Assembly: GCF_000321225.1 (NCBI RefSeq)
Contig: NW_004451008.1
Coordinates: 62,001-126,000 of the forward strand
Source of the DNA: Odobenus rosmarus divergens
Taxonomy: Eukaryota > Chordata > Mammalia > Carnivora > Odobenidae
Direction of reading: 5' to 3'
DNA: 64,000 bases
Positions 59,518 to 64,000 of the stretch are shown one piece after another (the stretch's first letter is position 1; every line of letters starts with the position of its first letter). The translations under genes and the position numbers were made by a program. The notes beneath the pieces were generated by a model that was not told the origin of the DNA, ran no database searches, and worked only from the letters and a program-made list of their open reading frames with translations.

Positions 59518-60246
59518 CCTGCACCCTGTATTTCCTTCCACCACACCTGCCCCACGCGATCAGTACATGCCCACCAGGAGAAAACGCACTGGGAAAAAAA
59601 ATTCCTTTTGCTGCACGTCTAGGAAAAAAACAGGCCAAGACTTTCTGAAGTCTTTGTTGTCCTTCCCAAAGGAACAGCCTGATACTGGTAAAAATTCTGA
59701 TTAAAGCTTGTTGGGGGAAAATTAGTAAGGAGAAACTTCTTAGGTGCTTACTGTTTTTGCAAGTATGTATCCAAGGGGCTGAGCTAGAATCACTCTGGAA
59801 CTCACAGTCCTAGCCTAATTAGTAATCTTGCACACAATCCAGGGTCCAAACAGGAGCTAAGCTTTAAAAAATGGTTACTAATTTTGAGCAGGTAGGTGGG
59901 CTCAAGGAGATGGGGTGGTCTCAGCTCACCATTGGCTCAGGAAGAGGACCTCTTTACCTCCTAGTGCTTCGGATTTAATTTTTAGCTAGAGTTTAAGAGG
60001 TGAGGCCAAAGAGCACTATGCACTTCTATTTCCAAGTAACAGTTCCTTTAATTAGTCTCCACTCCAGTCCACTGGTAAGGCTAAATAACTGAGAGGGACA
60101 GAGGGAGAATGGGGTGGGCGGGGGGAGAGAGAGAGAGAGGGAATGAGAGAGAGGAAGCCAGGTGGCTTCTGCTTGCTTTCAAATTAGACCACAGAGGGCA
60201 AGAAAGAGGCAGGTTTCAGGTACTTGGTAAACTGAAAGCAAACTTC

Positions 60247-60252
60247 TTTATT
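60247..60252 (-). terminator. ETV5: ETV5 distal poly(A) signal AATAAA
   Basis: TTTATT on the plus strand reads AATAAA on the ETV5 strand, about 2.3 kb 3' of the stop. Cleavage would fall near 60225-60237. The DNA beyond is pyrimidine-rich on the ETV5 strand, including a (CT)n stretch at about 60113-60160. It is chosen as the main end because it gives the expected UTR length. Confidence 0.7.
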
Positions 60253-60910
60253 GTACACAGTACAGAATATAACGCAGCTTGGCAGGATGCATACGGCCCT
60301 GCGCAGGGTAAAGTATTTCAAATCAACTGGCAGGTTAAAGCCTTTCTGCACTGTAGACTTTCCACACTCTGGAAAAGAAGCAAAAACAAAACAAAACAAA
60401 TAAAAAACCAAAACCATCCGGGAGGTGCATGAGTCTAATGGGAATGCAACAGTGATGCGCCATCCTGTGTCCCGCGACAGTACAGGCCCCATAGTTACAG
60501 CGGGGGGGAGGGAGCTCAGGCTACAGAGGGTTATTTTCATACTTGCTAAGACAGCATAAATCCATCAAAAAAAGGAAACCCAAACCAGGATAAGAAAGAA
60601 AACAACAACAACAACAAAAAAAACAACAAAACAAAATCCTATACAGCATTTACAACAAATAAATCTCTAGCCAGCTGGGGGTAAAATATGCATCTATATA
60701 TAGACTATGTGTAGGTTAGAGAGCTATAAATATGGTTGGGAAAGAGTCCTTTGATTAGAGTACAATGCTAATTAAGGCCCAAGCTAGAGGTTCAACACCT
60801 TGGCGGGCTAATTAGCTTCCAATAGAGGAAAACCTCATGTGTTCATAGCTATAAAATGCACCCCTTCTCCCTATGAACCTCTTCGCAAACGTGCTGCTGC
60901 TGGTCAGAAG

Positions 60911-61070
60911 GCGGACTGGCGGAGACGGGCGCACGCCCCAGTCAGAGGCAAACAACTCAGAACATGTTTCTTCCCCTCACCAAGTCAGCATTGCGTGGCG
61001 CGGACGCAGCCCCGCGGTCATTCTCAGCGCGCTAAGTGCCGCGGGGGGCGCGGGATCCTATCAGCGGAGC
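60911..61070. promoter_or_regulatory. CpG-dense patch within the ETV5 3'UTR
   Basis: About 18 CpG in roughly 170 bases by eye (GGCGCGG, CCGCGG, AGCGCGC, CCGCGGGGGGCGCGG) in otherwise CpG-poor DNA. Function unknown; a small CpG island or antisense start is possible. Confidence 0.55.
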
Positions 61071-61441
61071 AGGCAGCAAGACACTACCACTTCCTAGGAA
61101 CTTCTCCTCTACTCTGAGGCCGACTTGCACATCGCTTTAGCTGGGTGATGGAAAACTTTTCCAATATCATACAGCAACCGGAGTAAACCTTTTCTTTCTT
61201 TTTTTTTTTTTTTAAGGTGGTGGGAAACTAAAATGCTAGTACTGTTTTTTTACCTGTCAGTGTCACACGTACAGCTCAAACCCTATTGAATCATATGCAG
61301 GGTTTAAAGTCCAAGGATTAAAGAAAAAAAAAAAGAAAAGAAAACAAACTGATGAAATGGAAGTTGTCATCGGTCATGCCCGGGGAGACATCCCCAGGGT
61401 TCCCACCGGGTGGCCAGGTGTCAAATGGACATGACGCGTAT

Positions 61442-61449
61442 TATGTACA
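61442..61449 (-). promoter_or_regulatory. Pumilio response element in ETV5 3'UTR
   Basis: The ETV5 strand reads TGTACATA, matching UGUANAUA, the consensus bound by PUM1/PUM2, which usually promote mRNA decay. Seen as a motif only. Confidence 0.4.
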
Positions 61450-61831
61450 TATGCTTTCCAGAGAGGGCGTGTTAGAGGACACGGGGAACTATACACATAG
61501 AATCTAAGCGGTGTGTCCGGGCTGCCCTGCACACCTCAAAAATGTACAACTCAGGTGCAAATGTTCCGTCAGGCTGTCTGGTGCAGAAAGCACAAAGCAG
61601 GCAATAGAGTGGGCTTGTGCGTGGCTAAGGGGGCACCCCCAGCAAAGCCCCTTTCAAGCTGCAGCGTCTTCATCAGTCAGCACCGCCCTGCTAAGGACGC
61701 AGTGCACAGTTACCAAAAGGTTTGTTTTTTTTTTTTGCTTTAAATACCAAAACTACAAAAATCAGTTTATAAACTGTTTTTCCAAAACAACCACCAAAAC
61801 AAAATGATTCCCCCGAATCAAAGCAAAACAA

Positions 61832-61838
61832 AATACTG
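61832..61838 (-). promoter_or_regulatory. miR-200b/c/429 seed-type match in ETV5 3'UTR
   Basis: The ETV5 strand reads CAGTATT followed by T, a 7-mer complementary to the seed of miR-200b/c/429 (AAUACUG). Seven-mer matches occur by chance, so only conservation or reporter data would make this a real site. Confidence 0.35.
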
Positions 61839-61963
61839 TCAAAAGTGTAAATCACCCTTCTAAAATGAAAGCCATCCACACACAGCCGTGTGACTGGGAA
61901 GAGAAAGGGGGCTTGTTCTACTCGGTGACCACATGGCTAGAAGGTTCCCAAGAGTAGCAACGG

Positions 61964-61969
61964 TTTATT
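61964..61969 (-). terminator. ETV5: possible proximal poly(A) signal AATAAA in ETV5 3'UTR
   Basis: TTTATT on the plus strand gives AATAAA on the ETV5 strand about 600 bases after the stop. Use here would give a short-UTR isoform lacking the miR-200-type and Pumilio-type sites. Hexamer only; usage is not shown. Confidence 0.3.
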
Positions 61970-62570
61970 ATTTGAGAACCATGGAGTGGGTAACAGCTGT
62001 TCTGACTTTCCCCCCTTCTTTCTAGACCGAGGGGGAAAACATTTCAGCTTGAGCTAGAAGAACTCTCCGAATTTTTAAGATCTACTTTTAACCCTTTGCG
62101 GGTTGAGCCTCCCCAGCTTCTTAGCCGACCGTTCTATGCGTTTGTCATTTCTTTTTCAATAAATTGTGCAAATCAGAGCCCTTCTATGTAAAGGCAATTA
62201 GTAGTCCATGATCAATGCAGATTGTCACACACTCTTGCCCTGGTTTGTGGGCACTAACCTGAACAAGGTATTGCTTTGCATATATTGTCCATGGGAAGGA
62301 GGCTCCATTGCAATCTCTTCCCAGAAACCTTGTCAGAATCAGAGCTGAGGCACCAGCCTTTTGATGGCTTTTCCGCCCCTGCCCTGTTCCCACTCCCCAG
62401 CCAAGGTATCTGTCTTTAAGGGTGCCAATCCAGAGACAGCTTGGGTTCTCCAGATAATACTCAAAGGGCAAGCTTTAGGAACAGCCAAAAACACAAACAA
62501 AACCACTGCCCTCGTTTGCCTGAATGGGAACTGCTAGCTCTAGGGTTCGGCCGCTCAGCCACTCAGAAAC

Positions 62571-62792
62571 TTAGTAAGCAAAGCCCTCGGCATAGGGGAG
62601 GCTGCTGCAGCGATCCATGTCCAGGAGGTAAGCCGGGTTGTCTTCAAAGTGGGTCAGCGGCAGGGTATCCTCCTCGCTGAGGTGACACTCGGACTCTGCT
62701 TTCAGGAACGGACGCTGGTTGTCAGGGAAGGCCATGGAGAAAAGGGCATCCGGGTCACAGACAAATTTATAGACGTATCGCTCCCCAGCCAC
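62571..62792 (-). CDS. ETV5: ETV5 terminal coding exon (C-terminal 73 residues)
   Basis: ETV5 (ERM) is a nuclear PEA3-group ETS transcription factor that binds GGAA sites downstream of FGF/RAS-MAPK signalling. The exon reads in phase 0 from a V-A-G-E-R start and ends in TAA at 62571-62573. The first ~23 residues are the end of the ETS DNA-binding domain (last beta strands, core RYVYKFVCDPDALFSMAF). The remaining ~50 residues form the acidic C-terminal tail, including LKAE (a psi-K-x-E, SUMO-type match) and the ending SSLPYAEGFAY. That ending separates ETV5 from ETV1 and ETV4 as I recall their C-termini. The acceptor is a pyrimidine tract plus AG read on the minus strand, with AG at 62793-62794. 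An upstream in-frame ATG in the intron is not a real start. No disabling change is seen. The preceding ETS exon lies beyond 64000. Confidence 0.96.
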   Translation of the reverse strand: MAGERYVYKFVCDPDALFSMAFPDNQRPFLKAESECHLSEEDTLPLTHFEDNPAYLLDMDRCSSLPYAEGFAY

Positions 62793-64000
62793 CTGAGAGA
62801 GAGAAAACACACCTTCTCAGGCCCAGCTGGAACAGGGCACGGGGGGAGGGGGAAACCCAGGGAAGGATGGTGAGGTATTTGTACGTCATCAGGTTCTCAG
62901 GGAGCCAGGGACCAAAGGAGGCTCATTAGTAGCTGACTGTCCAAATCATTCCGATTTATTTTGACAAATCTCGGGGACCTGTTATCTGCCAAGTGTTTTG
63001 TTGACACCACTGCTCAGCAGTTGAAGACATCTGAATTTCAAATTCACAGTAGATAGGCTCGCCATTTATTTATTTATTTAGGTTCTTTTAGAGGAAAATT
63101 CTCACTGTGCTTAGAAAGAAAAGGTTATGTCGAGGCCGGTGCTTGGTGTTATAAGGAGGGCTGAAAAGTGAAAGGCAGAAGTCAGACCCTGTTTTCAGTT
63201 ACCACCAAAGTTCACAGTCTTCACAGTACGGCTTTGTTATTTGGAAGGGCTAGGAATTTGATCAGTAGAGCCTATGTGGAAATTTAAATGTGTTCCAAAG
63301 CCAAATAAAATTGCTTTTTGGCTTAGCTGCGGTTTTAAATTATGCATTCCATGGTTCTGGTACACTGAAGAACTGCTAACTACCTTTTTATGAATTTTAT
63401 GCATTATAATATTATTGGAACCAAAGGTTTTGATTTGAAGGCCTCATGATGTAGTTGCTGAGCCATCCAGGTCAATGGGATCAGCTATTCTCTGCTGGTC
63501 GTTTAGCATCAGTGCAAGAGGACCCCTACCACTGAAAATCAAACCTGATAATGCGCTTTGCTTGGGTAATGCAAAGGGGCAAGGGAAGGGCGTTGAAATT
63601 ACTGATAAAATGAATATTTTTAGGCTCAAAAACTCGAAAGGTTGAAGTTAACCCTGCCCTTTGGTCATTCTGTTGTGATTCTAAAATCTCTTTTAATTGC
63701 AGAAATATGGCTTTGCTTCCAAATCTTGGGTTTAAAAAATCTGTTGCTACGGTGGCAGCTTGTAGAGGTAACAGCAGAATTCTCCTAATAGGTCCGAAAG
63801 CTTATTTTATGGTGACATGTCTGTCTAGTCACCAGAACATGGCTGTCTGCGCCAACGTTCTTTGGAATCCAAACACTAGGAATCAGGGGCTGTGGGAGTG
63901 AAACGGGGCAAGCAGCATCTTCGCCAAAGCAAGTCTTAAGGGTAGCAGATGTACACAATCCATCAACCCTATTTAGTTTTTTTAAGCTACAGACTTACAC
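62793..64000 (-). other. ETV5: ETV5 last intron (partial), no exon seen
   Basis: Sequence upstream of the terminal ETV5 exon on the minus strand. I looked for the preceding exon (ETS helix 3, Y-Y-Y-E-K-type residues followed by a GT donor) and did not find it before the window end. A short T-rich ATTT repeat lies near 63065-63081. No SINE or LINE is recognised. Confidence 0.8.

Larger units (their letters stand above)
57481..60229. other. intergenic, 3' of ETV5, free of young insertions
   Basis: No gene is called. The 145-codon frame at 57620-58057 has no recognised domain. Contains a (CA)n tract, a GC-box minisatellite at 59467-59517 and a GA-rich tract at about 60112-60160. Absence of SINE or LINE-1 continues into the ETV5 3'UTR. 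Confidence 0.5.
60230..62570 (-). other. ETV5: ETV5 3' untranslated region
   Basis: Transcribed sequence between the ETV5 stop and the candidate cleavage site about 15-20 bases past the AATAAA at 60247-60252. The length of about 2.3 kb fits what I recall of mammalian ETV5 mRNA. No SINE or LINE-1 insertion is recognisable here, unlike the dense insertions below 56 kb, which fits selective constraint. It contains A-rich tracts (about 60599-60640 and 61321-61350), a pyrimidine tract at 61190-61215, a CpG-dense patch near 60911-61070, a Pumilio-type site and a miR-200-type seed match. The UTR end is inferred from the signal only; no transcript evidence is available. Confidence 0.8.

Noticed and set aside
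62571..62810. Independent 79-residue protein starting at an ATG
   Set aside because: The ATG lies in the intron. The real reading starts at the splice acceptor at 62792 as the ETV5 last exon.

Overview
The window looks like nuclear DNA from an arctoid carnivore (bear, panda, seal or mustelid group). The main reason is the interspersed repeats. About two dozen copies of a tRNA-Lys-derived Can-SINE (SINEC) are present in both orientations, many with intact target-site duplications. Their bodies match the arctoid type, not the dog or cat types. Carnivore-type LINE-1 3' ends and ancient mammalian MIR, L2, MER5A and MaLR remnants fill much of the rest. There is no prokaryotic, phage or CRISPR content. 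Nearly all of the long list of short ORFs are chance frames in repeats or non-coding DNA.

The only functional protein-coding sequence I can support is the last coding exon of ETV5 (ERM, PEA3-group ETS factor), minus strand, 62571-62792. It has a clean splice acceptor and a 3'UTR of about 2.3 kb running down to a poly(A) signal at 60247-60252. From 62793 to the window end is ETV5 intron. Positions 1 to about 60.2 kb are therefore the intergenic interval 3' of ETV5; in human (from memory) the next gene on that side is TRA2B at 3q27.2.

Inside that interval, on the plus strand, three separated blocks encode parts of an NmrA-like redox-sensor protein (NMRAL family): 3358-3596, 5498-about 5731 and 11618-11798. 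They keep splice acceptors, one donor, phase and order, but carry in-frame stops and frameshifts. This is an intron-retaining (unprocessed) pseudogene, most likely the carnivore counterpart of human NMRAL2P, which I recall being at 3q27.2.

Layout: 0-3 kb LINE-1 and AT-rich DNA; 3.3-11.8 kb NMRAL2-like pseudogene with MIR, L2 and SINE insertions; 12.2-12.9 kb three adjacent SINEs; 13-31 kb mixed unique DNA with MIR, L2, LINE-1, MER5A and MaLR remnants and a (CTTT)n tract; 31-46 kb SINE-rich, old LINE-1-rich DNA with an assembly gap at 41541-41590; 44.9-45.6 kb a nested insertion in which a LINE-1 carrying a 3' transduction sits in a SINE tail; 46-57.5 kb more LINE, L2, MER5A, LTR and SINE; 57.5-64 kb free of recognisable young insertions, holding the ETV5 3' end.

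The observations most worth a second look are the NMRAL2-like pseudogene, the nested SINE / LINE-1 3' transduction, and the chimeric duplicated block next to the gap, which is probably an assembly error. I found no previously undescribed biological system. All identifications are by eye and memory; no alignment or database search was run.
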